Below, piece by piece: positions 16,886 to 25,044 of a DNA stretch of 64,000 bases. The DNA is from JBDIVL01 sp039794405 (GTDB taxonomy: Bacteria; Planctomycetota; Brocadiia; Brocadiales; Brocadiaceae). Below the pieces are notes generated by a model. That model worked only from the letters and a program-made list of their open reading frames with translations. It ran no database searches and had not been told where the DNA came from. How positions within the stretch are numbered: the stretch's first letter is position 1; every line of letters begins with the position of its first letter. Both the position numbers and the translations under genes were made by a program. The stretch lies in the NCBI GenBank assembly GCA_039794405.1, contig JBDIVL010000023.1:6012-70011 (forward strand), read 5' to 3'.

Positions 16886-19360
16886 CTACGCTAATCCTCT
16901 TTCAAAATTTCCAATGACGGAGCCTTCAACTTTACCCTTATTTTTCATCACAGAGAAAATATCATTTATCATTTCCGGCGTGTAGTCCCTGTAACACAAA
17001 TCTACCCTGAAATCTGTCTGCCCGGATTCAAGGAGTTTTGGGATAAAGTGGATAATTGAAAAGGGTTTCTCATGTATTACCACCGTCTTACATTCATTAT
17101 TCATTACTGTGAAATGATCACCATGCTCATTTTCTACCATCATTTGATTGAAATTACACCAGTTCCTTCCAGGACACGTCTTTTTCACATTTGCCCATAA
17201 GCACGCCTCTGAAGTAAAGAGCGGCGTATCCTGATAAATAATTGCATCTGTATCCGGATTAAATAACGTTTGTAAGTTATCTTTGCCATCCTCCGGAGAC
17301 AGCGTATGCCTGCAAAACCCCAATTCTCTAAGTTTTCTGATAGAAAGTGTATTAAGACAATACAAAGGGTAATCGGCGTACAATTGTACATCCTTCCCTT
17401 CAAACAACCCTATGGTTCCGAGATTTGAAACCTGAAATCGTTTAAATCCCTGCGAGATCAGCGCGAGCACAATCTTTTTGAAATATTCATAAGTTCCAGA
17501 CCCACTCCCCATATCTCTCATAATGGACGGCAGCGAGAAAATGGTTTTTTCACACATCGTTAACAATCTATTGGTTATACTATGAGTATTTTCTTGCAAG
17601 TGGGTAACGGTTTCACCCGTTAACACTATATAGAGTTTATAAATCATTGATAAGGGAAGAGAATCCAGATAATTCAGTTTATCTATTTTCAAAGATAACC
17701 GAAATCTATCTCCCAAAATGCCGTGCTGAGGATGTTCCTTTTTCTCTGATATGGTGTGTAAACCGTTACATTCCGTATGTCTTTCCCTTATCCATTTTTT
17801 TATATCCTCGCACCGTTGATTTCCCTTCTCCCGCCACAATTCCGCCAGATTTTGAAAATAATCCCTTCGCATCTCATTAAGCACACTCAGCGGGATAAAT
17901 AATTCCCCAAATATTTCTGAATAAAAACCGGCTAATTTGAATGGCGTTTCCCCTAAGCGGGAAAAACATTCTTTTATATCTTCAACCTCAGTTATCTTCT
18001 GAATCCCTTCCTCTAGCCTTATAGGATAAGTCCTGGAGGATGAAAGGTACCCTGCAGTCCCTTTTATCTCTATACCATTTGATCTCACGATAACCTCCAA
18101 ACTTACCGGTATTTTAGCGGTTGTAAGCTTTTTGGGTATTTTCGGGGCAAATAACTCCTTAATTTTTTGAGAGGAGAGCAGGTAAAGCCTTGAACCCCGC
18201 TGATAACGCCGCTCTGAATGAATCACGGCAGTATCACCTGCCTTTATGCTAAAGACCTTTTTCCCGTTGACCTTTATAGTCTTCACATGGAGCAAAGAGG
18301 GTTTTGCATGAAAATTCTCAAATACCTGTAATAAATCCCTCACACCGATATCGGCATCTGCTTTTATGAGAATATATCCCTTTTCTGCCTTTATTACCTC
18401 CCCGGCGTACGATCCCCTGTTTGCCGGATAGGATGGATTAATCATGTTCTCAAATACATACGAGGGTGTTGTTTCCCTGCTGAATACCGTTCTTATACGA
18501 TGGAGGATAGTATGTTGGTCTGATACCTTGCCGTCAATTGCCAGTCGATAGGCATTTGTCACCACAGCCACATATTCAGGAGATTTCATACGTCCTTCAA
18601 TCTTAAACGAATGGACACCTGCTGCCTTTAGCTCGTGTATATAAGGAAGGGTGAGAAGGTCTTTCATAGAAAAAAGGTATCCTTCTTTTCCCTGTTGAGA
18701 CTTATAATACATCCTGCAGGGCTGCGCGCACCGGCCGCGGTTCCCGCTGCGGCCGCCTATCATACTGCTGAAAAAACACAACCCGGAATAAGAATAACAG
18801 AGTGCCCCATGGACAAAGACCTCTATCTCTGCGGAGGCATTCCGGGAAATCGTGCATATTTCATCAAGAGATAATTCTCTGGCCAATACAATACGTTTAA
18901 ATCCCATATTTTTCAATTGTTTTACACCGGCGAGGTTATGAATGGCCATCTGTGTACTGGCGTGGAGGTGAAATTGGGGAAATTGAGATTGTATTAAATA
19001 CAGGAGTCCGAGGTCCTGCAGAATAAGGGCATCAGGGTTTAGTTCTTCCAGAGCAACTAAATAATCGACAACCCTTTCTAATTCCCGGGTTTTGATCAAG
19101 GTATTCAGGGTAATGTAAACCTTGATCGACCTCTGGCGGGCATAAGAAATCGCTCTGCTGGCATCATTCAGGGTGAGATTCTCTGCATTTGCACGGGCGC
19201 TAAAATCTTTCAGGCCCAGGTAAACGGCATCGGCGCCGTTTTCAACGGCGGCGAAAAAACATTCCAGATTGCCGGCAGGCGATAATAATTCTGGTTTTTT
19301 GATAAGGGGTGGTGTATCGGAAACCGGAGATTTTTTGTTCCGTCCTTCATGTATTATCAT
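16886..19360 (-). CDS. U32 family peptidase, RlhA/YdcP-like
   Basis: 824 residues, the length of the long U32 proteins that carry a DUF3656-type C-terminal region, such as E. coli RlhA, which takes part in hydroxylating C2501 of 23S rRNA. It starts with KPELLSPAGNLECFFAAVENGADAVYLG, typical of U32. The diagnostic region ELSLDEICTISRNASAEIEVFVHGALCYSYSGLCFFSS, then GNRGRCAQPCRMYY, has the conserved Cys residues thought to bind an Fe-S cluster. A second barrel-like repeat follows from about residue 560. I infer RNA modification rather than proteolysis. It overlaps the upstream Cys-rich gene by 14 bases. Confidence 0.85.
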   Translation of the reverse strand: MIIHEGRNKKSPVSDTPPLIKKPELLSPAGNLECFFAAVENGADAVYLGLKDFSARANAENLTLNDASRAISYARQRSIKVYITLNTLIKTRELERVVDYLVALEELNPDALILQDLGLLYLIQSQFPQFHLHASTQMAIHNLAGVKQLKNMGFKRIVLARELSLDEICTISRNASAEIEVFVHGALCYSYSGLCFFSSMIGGRSGNRGRCAQPCRMYYKSQQGKEGYLFSMKDLLTLPYIHELKAAGVHSFKIEGRMKSPEYVAVVTNAYRLAIDGKVSDQHTILHRIRTVFSRETTPSYVFENMINPSYPANRGSYAGEVIKAEKGYILIKADADIGVRDLLQVFENFHAKPSLLHVKTIKVNGKKVFSIKAGDTAVIHSERRYQRGSRLYLLSSQKIKELFAPKIPKKLTTAKIPVSLEVIVRSNGIEIKGTAGYLSSSRTYPIRLEEGIQKITEVEDIKECFSRLGETPFKLAGFYSEIFGELFIPLSVLNEMRRDYFQNLAELWREKGNQRCEDIKKWIRERHTECNGLHTISEKKEHPQHGILGDRFRLSLKIDKLNYLDSLPLSMIYKLYIVLTGETVTHLQENTHSITNRLLTMCEKTIFSLPSIMRDMGSGSGTYEYFKKIVLALISQGFKRFQVSNLGTIGLFEGKDVQLYADYPLYCLNTLSIRKLRELGFCRHTLSPEDGKDNLQTLFNPDTDAIIYQDTPLFTSEACLWANVKKTCPGRNWCNFNQMMVENEHGDHFTVMNNECKTVVIHEKPFSIIHFIPKLLESGQTDFRVDLCYRDYTPEMINDIFSVMKNKGKVEGSVIGNFERGLA

Positions 19361-19541
19361 GGCTAAACGCCTTGCCGAGAGTATCCTTATTGAGTGCCTC
19401 GTAAAGGGCGATCTGTTCTTCTACACTTAATTGTCTTACCTTACGCTTACTGCACAAACACAAGGCGCAGCGCTCATCACTGCAGAACTGGCAGTTAAAA
19501 CAGTCATCGCAGGGGTGTTTTTTATTTTTGCATGTATTCAT
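19347..19541 (-). CDS. Cys-rich micro-protein upstream of the U32 gene
   Basis: 64 residues with eight Cys in the first 30 (Cys4, Cys11, Cys14, Cys17, Cys20, Cys25, Cys28, Cys30), mostly as CxxC pairs, followed by an acidic helix-like tail. It could bind zinc or an Fe-S cluster. Its stop lies 14 bases inside the U32 gene, whose start codon overlaps it, so the two are translationally coupled and probably work together. I do not recognise a named family. Confidence 0.65.
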   Translation of the reverse strand: MNTCKNKKHPCDDCFNCQFCSDERCALCLCSKRKVRQLSVEEQIALYEALNKDTLGKAFSHDNT

Positions 19542-19903
19542 TCTGTTGCAGCGGGAAATTGTTATTCAAAGTGAAAGATAAAGGAGAGTTTAGCACACAC
19601 TATATGAAAATGCAAGTATCATAAAGTATGGTACTGAAGGACTAAATCCGCCTCTGATATGGAATTAAGGCTAAGACCTAGGTCGAGGTTGAGTTTTTAC
19701 TTAGCCTCAGCTTTAACCTTTTTTCGTATCTGAACGAAAACGACCAAAAGAAGAAGTGAAAAAATTTACAAAAAATCAATGAAAAAGTAACGCTTGAGTT
19801 AATATGCCAGGTAGTTAATGAACGTGCGGGGAATTAAAAAGTAAAATTTCTGAAATCTGTGGTTACAAATTCTTTTTTAGTCTGAGGTGCCAGGTCTACT
19901 TCG
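19542..19903. other. Gene-free stretch
   Basis: 362 bases between two minus-strand genes. An imperfect hairpin lies at about 19667-19712 (AAGGCTAAGACCTAGGTCG against TTAGCCTCAGC). The right end is a dispersed repeat that runs into the LemA gene. No small gene was seen. Confidence 0.45.
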
Positions 19904-19915
19904 CTAGAATTTTAC
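19873..19915. repeat. Repeat overlapping the 3' end of the LemA gene
   Basis: It shares AGTCTGAGGT and TCGCTAGAATTT with 12606-12645, with a 6-base length difference between them. It supplies the final TTC codon and TAG stop of LemA, exactly as it does for the unrelated aldehyde dehydrogenase. Confidence 0.7.
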
Positions 19916-20467
19916 CTGTGGTACCTCTTTTTCTCTCTCTGCAACCTCAAAATATTTTGCTTCGGGTACACCAACGCGCGCAGCAAAGAAGCGGCCAATA
20001 AAGCTTTTGGTATAAGCATTAAATTCCCTCACAACATCATTATATCTTTTCCGTTCTACACTAATGCGATTTTCGGTACCTTCCAGGGCATCTTGCAGTT
20101 TAAGAAACGATTCATTTGCTTTTAATTCAGGGTAAGTCTCTCGAAGCATTAACAGGCGGGATAAGAAACCTTCGATTTGTGTTGCGGCCTCAGCTTTTCC
20201 TTCTACCGTCCCGGCGCTGAAATAACTTTTTCTCGCCTCTGCCAGTTTTTCGAAAACCTCTTTTTCGTGAGAGGCATAGCCTTTCACGGTTTCTACAAGG
20301 TTGGGAATAAGATCATACCGTCTCTTGAGTTGTGTATCTACCTGAGACCAGGCATTCTTAACACCTTCATTTAAGGTAATCACCCTGTTATATCCCCTGA
20401 TATACCAGGCACCGAAGATAACGCCGATACATACAATGATAATAATAACAGGTAATAGTTTTCTCAT
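19904..20467 (-). CDS. LemA family protein
   Basis: 187 residues. One N-terminal membrane helix (about 5-24, LPVIIIIVCIGVIFGAWY) with a short cytoplasmic start is followed by a helical domain carrying the LemA signature: NEGVKNAWSQVDTQLKRRYDLIPNLVETVKGYASHEKEVFEKL. The C-terminal FNAYTKSFIGRFFAAR is also typical. LemA proteins are membrane-anchored and very often sit next to TPM-domain (YgcG) genes, as here with the gene at 20.6-21.3 kb. The function is unknown; a role in envelope protein quality control is proposed for some. The C-terminal VKF and the stop come from a dispersed repeat. Confidence 0.92.
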   Translation of the reverse strand: MRKLLPVIIIIVCIGVIFGAWYIRGYNRVITLNEGVKNAWSQVDTQLKRRYDLIPNLVETVKGYASHEKEVFEKLAEARKSYFSAGTVEGKAEAATQIEGFLSRLLMLRETYPELKANESFLKLQDALEGTENRISVERKRYNDVVREFNAYTKSFIGRFFAARVGVPEAKYFEVAEREKEVPQVKF

Positions 20468-20568
20468 GGTTTCCTTTCCGTTTGATATTTATTAAAAACT
20501 TCGTAACTACCTAACTCTTTTGTACGCTTCGTGCTTCGCGGGCAGAAAGGTACCAAATATCTCATTTA

Positions 20569-21345
20569 CTACCAACGCCCTGATGCGCCCCCTCCACCGA
20601 AAGAACCTCCCATACCTCCTCCGAAACTACCAAAGCCTCCGCCGAATCCACCCGAACCAAATCCTCCTCTTGGTCCACCGTAGATAATCGGCGGACCACC
20701 CCACCAGGAACGTCGTCCTCTCGTATGAAATAAGAAACGTGCAAGGAATGGCAATACGGCAAACAAGATGAGTAATGAAAGATGCGGATTCTGACGTCCT
20801 GCCATCTTTTTTCTCAAGCTACTCATATTAGGCATTCCCGTAATCTTTACATTGTTCTCCTCTGCAATCTTATGAACCATGACAGCGACACCCTGAAATA
20901 TACCTTCACTGAATTGCCCTTTTCGAAAATTAGGGATAAAAAATGTTCTTCCTACCGTACCGCAAAAACCGTCGGGCAACGTTCCTTCAAGTCCATACCC
21001 AACCTCGACCCTATAGGCACGATCATCTTTTGCAATAACAACGAGGACACCGTTATCTTTTCCCTTCTGACCCAACTTCCATTTTGTAGCGAGTTCTATT
21101 GCATATGTTTCAATGGGAATGTCGCCTGTTGTATTAATTGTAAGAACGACCATCTGTGCGCCTGTTTTCTGTTCCAGCTCTTGAAGATACCCATTTAGTC
21201 TATTCTCCACTGCCTCAGCAATGATCCCTGCCCTATCTTCTACATATCTTTGAGGGACTGGCAATCCTTGTGCATTTACAATCGAACAGAAAAACAGGAA
21301 AAATATGAATAATCCAGAATATCGGTAAAAACTTCCTCTACGCAT
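20569..21345 (-). CDS. TPM-domain membrane protein (YgcG-like)
   Basis: About 258 residues from the ATG at 21345; another ATG six codons upstream overlaps the preceding gene further. An N-terminal signal or anchor segment (YSGLFIFFLFFCSIVNAQ) is followed by a TPM phosphatase-like domain: RYVEDRAGIIAEAVENRLNGYLQELEQKTGAQMVVLTI, then KDNGVLVVIAKDDRAYRVEVGYGLEGTLPDG. A second membrane helix near 200 (LSLLILFAVLPFLARFL) leads to a Gly/Ser-rich tail. This architecture, with LemA next door, is the usual LemA-YgcG pair. The domain faces the periplasm or equivalent compartment. Confidence 0.9.
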   Translation of the reverse strand: MRRGSFYRYSGLFIFFLFFCSIVNAQGLPVPQRYVEDRAGIIAEAVENRLNGYLQELEQKTGAQMVVLTINTTGDIPIETYAIELATKWKLGQKGKDNGVLVVIAKDDRAYRVEVGYGLEGTLPDGFCGTVGRTFFIPNFRKGQFSEGIFQGVAVMVHKIAEENNVKITGMPNMSSLRKKMAGRQNPHLSLLILFAVLPFLARFLFHTRGRRSWWGGPPIIYGGPRGGFGSGGFGGGFGSFGGGMGGSFGGGGASGRW

Positions 21346-22093
21346 GTTTGATCTCAAATTCATCTACATTTCTGGCAAGGATGTCTAATGTGTGATAGAG
21401 ATTTTTGAATATCTCCTTGAGTACTTCAAGGGGAGGATAAACATTCCGGGACTTAAGTTCAAGGAGCTTTTTGAATACGCTTACATCTATATTAAGGTGT
21501 TCTTCCAGGGCATACAGGACGTCACCCTTTTCTCTTGGGATCTTCTGGTTATGTAAAAACAGGATACCGCGAAATGCAGGAAAATAGTCCGGTAATGACC
21601 CCACGAACACATCCATCAAAGTTGCCTTGTTCCCCATTGCCTTTATATAATACAGGCAGAGATTTTCAAGCTTACCTTTCAATTCACGCTCACATTGGAG
21701 CCGGATATCAGCCTTTTCAATCTTTATATCCTTTAAAACATCGTCTCCGTAGGCCAATTGGTTGATAAGTTTCATCTCCAGAAACTCTAATGGAAACACC
21801 TCTAATGACCTGCAAATATAATTCTTCGTCATAACGAGGGGGGCACGCACCCTTTTCTTGCCGTAACGCTTGCCTAAAGTCGAAATAAAATCAAAAAAAG
21901 GGATTTTGATTTCTTTTACGACCAGCAAGGTATTAATATCGGAATTTTTGGGGTGAAAATCATTTGTTACAGCGCTACCGATGACATACATTGATATGAT
22001 ATCTTCTTTGCAGTGAGACAGGATATCGAGGAAGAACGGCTCTATCGTTTTTTGTATTTGTGCAGGAATATAAGATAGTTTAAGTTCTTCCAT
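21338..22093 (-). CDS. Nucleotidyltransferase-fold protein with an altered metal motif
   Basis: 251 residues. The N-terminal region has the pol-beta-type nucleotidyltransferase pattern MYVIGSAVTNDFHPKNSDINTLLVV: the GS motif is followed by D-x-N where active enzymes have D-x-D. The second metal-binding Asp is thus Asn, so activity is doubtful. The rest is helical (CERELKGKLENLCLYYIKAMGNKATL) like HEPN or substrate-binding partners of such domains. It overlaps the TPM gene downstream by a few codons and so belongs to the same transcript. Confidence 0.65.
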   Translation of the reverse strand: MEELKLSYIPAQIQKTIEPFFLDILSHCKEDIISMYVIGSAVTNDFHPKNSDINTLLVVKEIKIPFFDFISTLGKRYGKKRVRAPLVMTKNYICRSLEVFPLEFLEMKLINQLAYGDDVLKDIKIEKADIRLQCERELKGKLENLCLYYIKAMGNKATLMDVFVGSLPDYFPAFRGILFLHNQKIPREKGDVLYALEEHLNIDVSVFKKLLELKSRNVYPPLEVLKEIFKNLYHTLDILARNVDEFEIKHA

Positions 22094-22267
22094 TCTAGGG
22101 TTATCGATGTTTCCAAAAATGAATTTATAAGAAATTACACATTCCTTCCGCTTGCTGCGGAGATTGCAGAAATTATAAAAGAAAAGAAAAAACCATGGGA
22201 ATTTTTGCCTGTTTTATTTCATTATTCTCCATATTTTTCACACTCCCGGCAGCGAATCTGTGCGAAA

Positions 22268-22534
22268 TTACTTGTTATTTCCCTGCTCTTCCAGTTTTTT
22301 TCTCAACGCTATATTTTCCTTCTTCGTCACTTCTAAATCAAAGATAAGATATTTTACATTTAGTCGCAAAGAATCAAGGGTGTCCTGCAGCATTACCAAA
22401 CTTTTTTTAAGATCATCATATTTTTTACCCATCTCACCCGCCAGCATTTCTAAGCTTTTCCGTTTCTCTTCGGGGAATTGCTTGATCTCTTCAATTAAAT
22501 TGAGCAATTTTTCATGAAACGTTTGTTCTTCCAT
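22268..22534 (-). CDS. Small coiled-coil protein
   Basis: 88 residues, preceded by GGAGAG five bases before the ATG. Highly charged, with heptad-like Leu spacing throughout (KLLNLIEEIKQF, LEMLAGEMGKKYDDLKKSLVMLQDTLDSL), ending KKENIALRKKLEEQG. It is predicted to be an all-helical coiled coil, with no membrane segment. Function unknown. Confidence 0.65.
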   Translation of the reverse strand: MEEQTFHEKLLNLIEEIKQFPEEKRKSLEMLAGEMGKKYDDLKKSLVMLQDTLDSLRLNVKYLIFDLEVTKKENIALRKKLEEQGNNK

Positions 22535-22627
22535 AGGAACTCTCCTCTGTCTATTCGCTTGCCATTTTGTATGTCTTCGAAATTTTATAAATTAAGTTCT
22601 TACGCACTACAGGTTGGTGCAATCTCA

Positions 22628-22722
22628 ATGTCATTAAGTTAAGGATTATTGATCAAAACAATCCCTTTGCTCCCCCTTTTTTAAGGGAGACTTTTACAGC
22701 AGGTGGCTTAACTTAATGACAT
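22628..22722. repeat. Perfect 16-base inverted repeat
   Basis: The two arms enclose 63 bases, in which a smaller hairpin (CTCCCCCTTTTTTAAGGGAG) lies near 22671. The outer arms read CTTAACTTAATGACAT on one side. This could be a mobile fragment or a bidirectional terminator. Confidence 0.75.
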
Positions 22723-22723
22723 A

Positions 22724-22836
22724 TGGTTCAATCTTATAGATCGAACCATATGTTCGGCATCGGCCTGTACATCCTCGATTTACGCCAGGCTTACGAAACA
22801 TGCTGCCAAACGTTTCGATCCAATTGCTGAATCTCT
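22724..22836. repeat. Dispersed repeat family, copy 2
   Basis: It has the same block order as 12286-12408: GGTTCAATCTTATAG-ATCGAACC, then CGCCAGGC, GAAACATGC and CCAAACGTTTCG. The final palindrome is degenerate. Confidence 0.65.
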
Positions 22837-23043
22837 TTATACAACATCAGAATATAAGTCACACCTAATTAAATGTCAAGGTTTAAAATATTTAAGAATA
22901 ATCATCAGAAAATAACCCGAAAGAAATTTGAAATTGACAATGGTTTCTTTTGCAAATATAATTGATAACTTAGGTGTTCCAAAGTTGGCTGAAATATTTG
23001 CCACAGTTTTTATTGTGGCAATTGAGTTTTAAGGAGACTGCCC

Positions 23044-23919
23044 TTGGAGTGGGAAAAATCTGCGTCATTGCTACTAGAAAAGGTACCTCCCTTTATACAG
23101 AAGACTGTCCGTGAAAAGGTGGAAAAACTTGCCCGTGAATGTGGGAAAACATCCGTAACAGAAGCGGAGGTTATCGCTGCCAGAGAAAATTTTATGGGTA
23201 AACCAAACTTGCAGCATACCACTGCAAGGAAGCCCATAGATAATAAAAAACTCTCTATCCTTCAGAAATATACCAAATATTTTGACAAAGACGGAAATCC
23301 TCTGCTCTGCCAGATAAAAACATGTAAAGGCGCTGAGGTTAATTGTCCGTTTCTCATCATAGATTCCAAAATTCTGGCAGATAAATTACAAGATCGGCTC
23401 GTAAAATCAAATTTTACGGAAAGATTGATGGATAAAATTGAAGGACAGATACTTCCCCATCATGCTATGAAATTAGCTGTATCAGGATGTCCAAACAGTT
23501 GCTCCATGCCTCAAATTAAGGATTTTGGAGTTCATGCAATAGAACCTGTTTATGTAGATACAGATTCTGAATGTGTCGGGTGCATGAAATGTGTAGAAAC
23601 CTGCCGGGAAGATGCTGTTACCGTAAAAGATAACCGGGTTTCTCTTGACAAGGAAAAATGCGTGCACTGTGGTCTTTGTGCAAGGGTATGTCCTACTGGT
23701 TCAATAAAACCTGAAGAGAAAAAGTATCGGGTCATGATCGGAGGGAAAGTTGGACGTCATCCCAGGTTTGCCCTGGATTTATTACCGCAGGCGGATGAAC
23801 CCGCGGCAATAAAAGCACTTGAAGTATGTGCAGACATCATCCTCTCAAGTAAAACAGAGCACCGGTTCAGAACCCTTATAGAACAACTAGGAATTGAGGA
23901 GATAAAAAAGAAAATATGA
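23044..23919 (+). CDS. Siroheme/[4Fe-4S] reductase-like ferredoxin fusion
   Basis: 291 residues from a TTG start at 23044 with AAGGAG eight bases before it. Residues 1-50 match the short PCP_red-like helical domain (EWEKSASLLLEKVPPFIQ, then SVTEAEVIAARENF). Residues 80-165 resemble the siroheme/4Fe-4S half of sulfite and nitrite reductases: Cys94 and Cys101 (C-x6-C), then Cys149 and Cys153 in SGCPNSC. Residues 177-216 are a two-cluster ferredoxin: Cys177, 180, 183, 187 and Cys206, 209, 212, 216. It is half the size of a catalytic sulfite reductase and is joined to two siroheme decarboxylase genes, so a role as electron donor or siroheme handler in tetrapyrrole synthesis is as likely as sulfite reduction. 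Confidence 0.8.
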   Translation: MEWEKSASLLLEKVPPFIQKTVREKVEKLARECGKTSVTEAEVIAARENFMGKPNLQHTTARKPIDNKKLSILQKYTKYFDKDGNPLLCQIKTCKGAEVNCPFLIIDSKILADKLQDRLVKSNFTERLMDKIEGQILPHHAMKLAVSGCPNSCSMPQIKDFGVHAIEPVYVDTDSECVGCMKCVETCREDAVTVKDNRVSLDKEKCVHCGLCARVCPTGSIKPEEKKYRVMIGGKVGRHPRFALDLLPQADEPAAIKALEVCADIILSSKTEHRFRTLIEQLGIEEIKKKI

Positions 23920-24383
23920 TACTCTGCGATACCGACAGAAAGATCCTGCACCGTTTACAATCAAACCTCCCTCTCGTATCGAGACCGTTTTTAGCGCTAA
24001 GCGAGGAACTTGGTATAGATGAGGATACTATTATTGAACGTGTCAAGTTCATGATTGAAAAGGGATATGTAAGGCGGCTTGCACCTATTATTAATACGCA
24101 GGCTATGGGCAGGGAGGCAACGCTTGCTGCTATAAAGGTCCCCGAAGATCGCATAGAAGAGGTGAGTACCGTTATTAATGAATACAGTGGCGTATCTCAC
24201 AATTACCTTCGAAAGGGTAAAAACACCAGTATTCCCTATAATATGTGGTTTACCATGTCTGCCAAGGATGATGAGGAACTCCATAGTAGATTGAAAGAGA
24301 TTGAAGACCGCACAGGACTTACCGTGCGAAGTTTGCCAACGGTAAAGAAATTTAAAATAGGTGTACGCTTTAAAATTTACTAA
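23916..24383 (+). CDS. ahbA: Siroheme decarboxylase subunit, AhbA/NirD-type
   Basis: 155 residues, Lrp/AsnC-like fold. With its partner it removes two acetate carboxyls from siroheme to give 12,18-didecarboxysiroheme, the branch point to heme (Ahb route) and heme d1 (Nir route). A winged-helix N-terminus (ILHRLQSNLPLVSRPFLALSEELG) is followed by the AsnC-type domain. The segment SHNYLRKG and IPYNMWFTM carry the His and Tyr typical of the NirD/AhbA side. The ATG overlaps the stop of the preceding gene by four bases, so translation is coupled. AhbA versus NirD/G naming depends on which tetrapyrrole is made, which cannot be decided from the window alone. Confidence 0.88.
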   Translation: MILCDTDRKILHRLQSNLPLVSRPFLALSEELGIDEDTIIERVKFMIEKGYVRRLAPIINTQAMGREATLAAIKVPEDRIEEVSTVINEYSGVSHNYLRKGKNTSIPYNMWFTMSAKDDEELHSRLKEIEDRTGLTVRSLPTVKKFKIGVRFKIY

Positions 24384-24404
24384 AATAATAATCTTATATA
24401 AATT

Positions 24405-24875
24405 ATGACAGGAAAAAAAGAAGATATTGACGTTAAACTTATCAAATACATTCAAGAAGGCTTACCCATCACGAAAACTCCCTATAAAGATATAGGAGAG
24501 GCATTAGGAATGTCGGAAGATGAGGTAATACAAAAACTCAGAGAACTACTCAATGCCGGAAAGGTCCGGCGGCTGGCCGCCTCTATCGCCCATCGGAAAA
24601 TTGGCATTAATGCCAATGCAATGTGCGTGTGGAGGGTACCGAAAGAACGGGTGGATGAGGTAGGCAAGATCATGGCAAGCTTCGAAGAGGTAACCCACTG
24701 CTATGAACGTCCCATCTATCCTGATTGGGAATACAATGTCTTTACTATGATCCATGGCTATACGGATGCTGAATGCGAGGCAGTAATTAAGGCTATCAGG
24801 GAAAAAACGGGATTAAATGACTACGTGATCCTTTATAGTGAGAAGGAATTTAAAAAGGTTGGGGTAAGGATATAG
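24405..24875 (+). CDS. ahbB: Siroheme decarboxylase subunit, AhbB/NirL-type
   Basis: 156 residues, paralogous to the gene just upstream (21-base gap). It keeps the winged helix (IKYIQEGLPITKTPYKDIGEALG) and the block NANAMCVWRVPKERVDEVG, then THCYERPIYPDWEYNVFTMIHG, which is the AhbB/NirL/NirH hallmark. The His in THCY and the Tyr-Pro-x-Trp-x-Tyr stretch line the likely siroheme pocket. It would form a heterodimer with the AhbA-type subunit. No AhbC/AhbD or NirJ-type radical SAM gene is next to it, so later steps must be encoded elsewhere. Confidence 0.9.
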   Translation: MTGKKEDIDVKLIKYIQEGLPITKTPYKDIGEALGMSEDEVIQKLRELLNAGKVRRLAASIAHRKIGINANAMCVWRVPKERVDEVGKIMASFEEVTHCYERPIYPDWEYNVFTMIHGYTDAECEAVIKAIREKTGLNDYVILYSEKEFKKVGVRI

Positions 24876-24950
24876 GAAATACTTGGCAAAGCAATGCTTT
24901 AAACCAAGAAAAGAATTTGTAGCTACGATTTCAGAAATATATAGGATCGT

Positions 24951-24975
24951 GAGCAGTCAGCACAGAGCTGACTGC
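24951..24975. terminator. Hairpin between convergent ahbB and glnB-type genes
   Basis: A perfect 10-base stem, AGCAGTCAGC with GCTGACTGCT and a five-base loop, lies between the converging genes. The T-tract is weak on both sides, so it is only a probable bidirectional terminator. Confidence 0.55.
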
Positions 24976-25044
24976 TTATACAATCATTATCTATAAAACT
25001 ACCAAAGACGGACTCGCTTTGTTTAATCCACCCTCCAGAACTAT

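Larger units (their letters stand above)
22535..23043. other. Gene-free region upstream of the siroheme operon
   Basis: It holds a perfect 16-base inverted repeat (ATGTCATTAAGTTAAG at 22628-22643 and its complement at 22707-22722), directly followed by copy 2 of the dispersed repeat. The last 180 bases, AT-rich and repeat-free, are the likely promoter region of the plus-strand siroheme operon. No riboswitch is recognised. Confidence 0.55.

Noticed and set aside
16886..19360. Collagenase
   Set aside because: U32 proteins of this length are now linked to tRNA/rRNA hydroxylation; no evidence here for secreted proteolysis (no signal peptide).
22535..23043. Riboswitch ahead of the siroheme operon
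   Set aside because: The visible structure is explained by an inverted repeat and a dispersed repeat copy; no cobalamin or heme-related aptamer core was recognised.
23044..23919. Full dissimilatory sulfite reductase subunit
   Set aside because: At 291 residues with only one siroheme-type half and no dsr partner genes, it is too small and in the wrong context for a catalytic DsrA/B.
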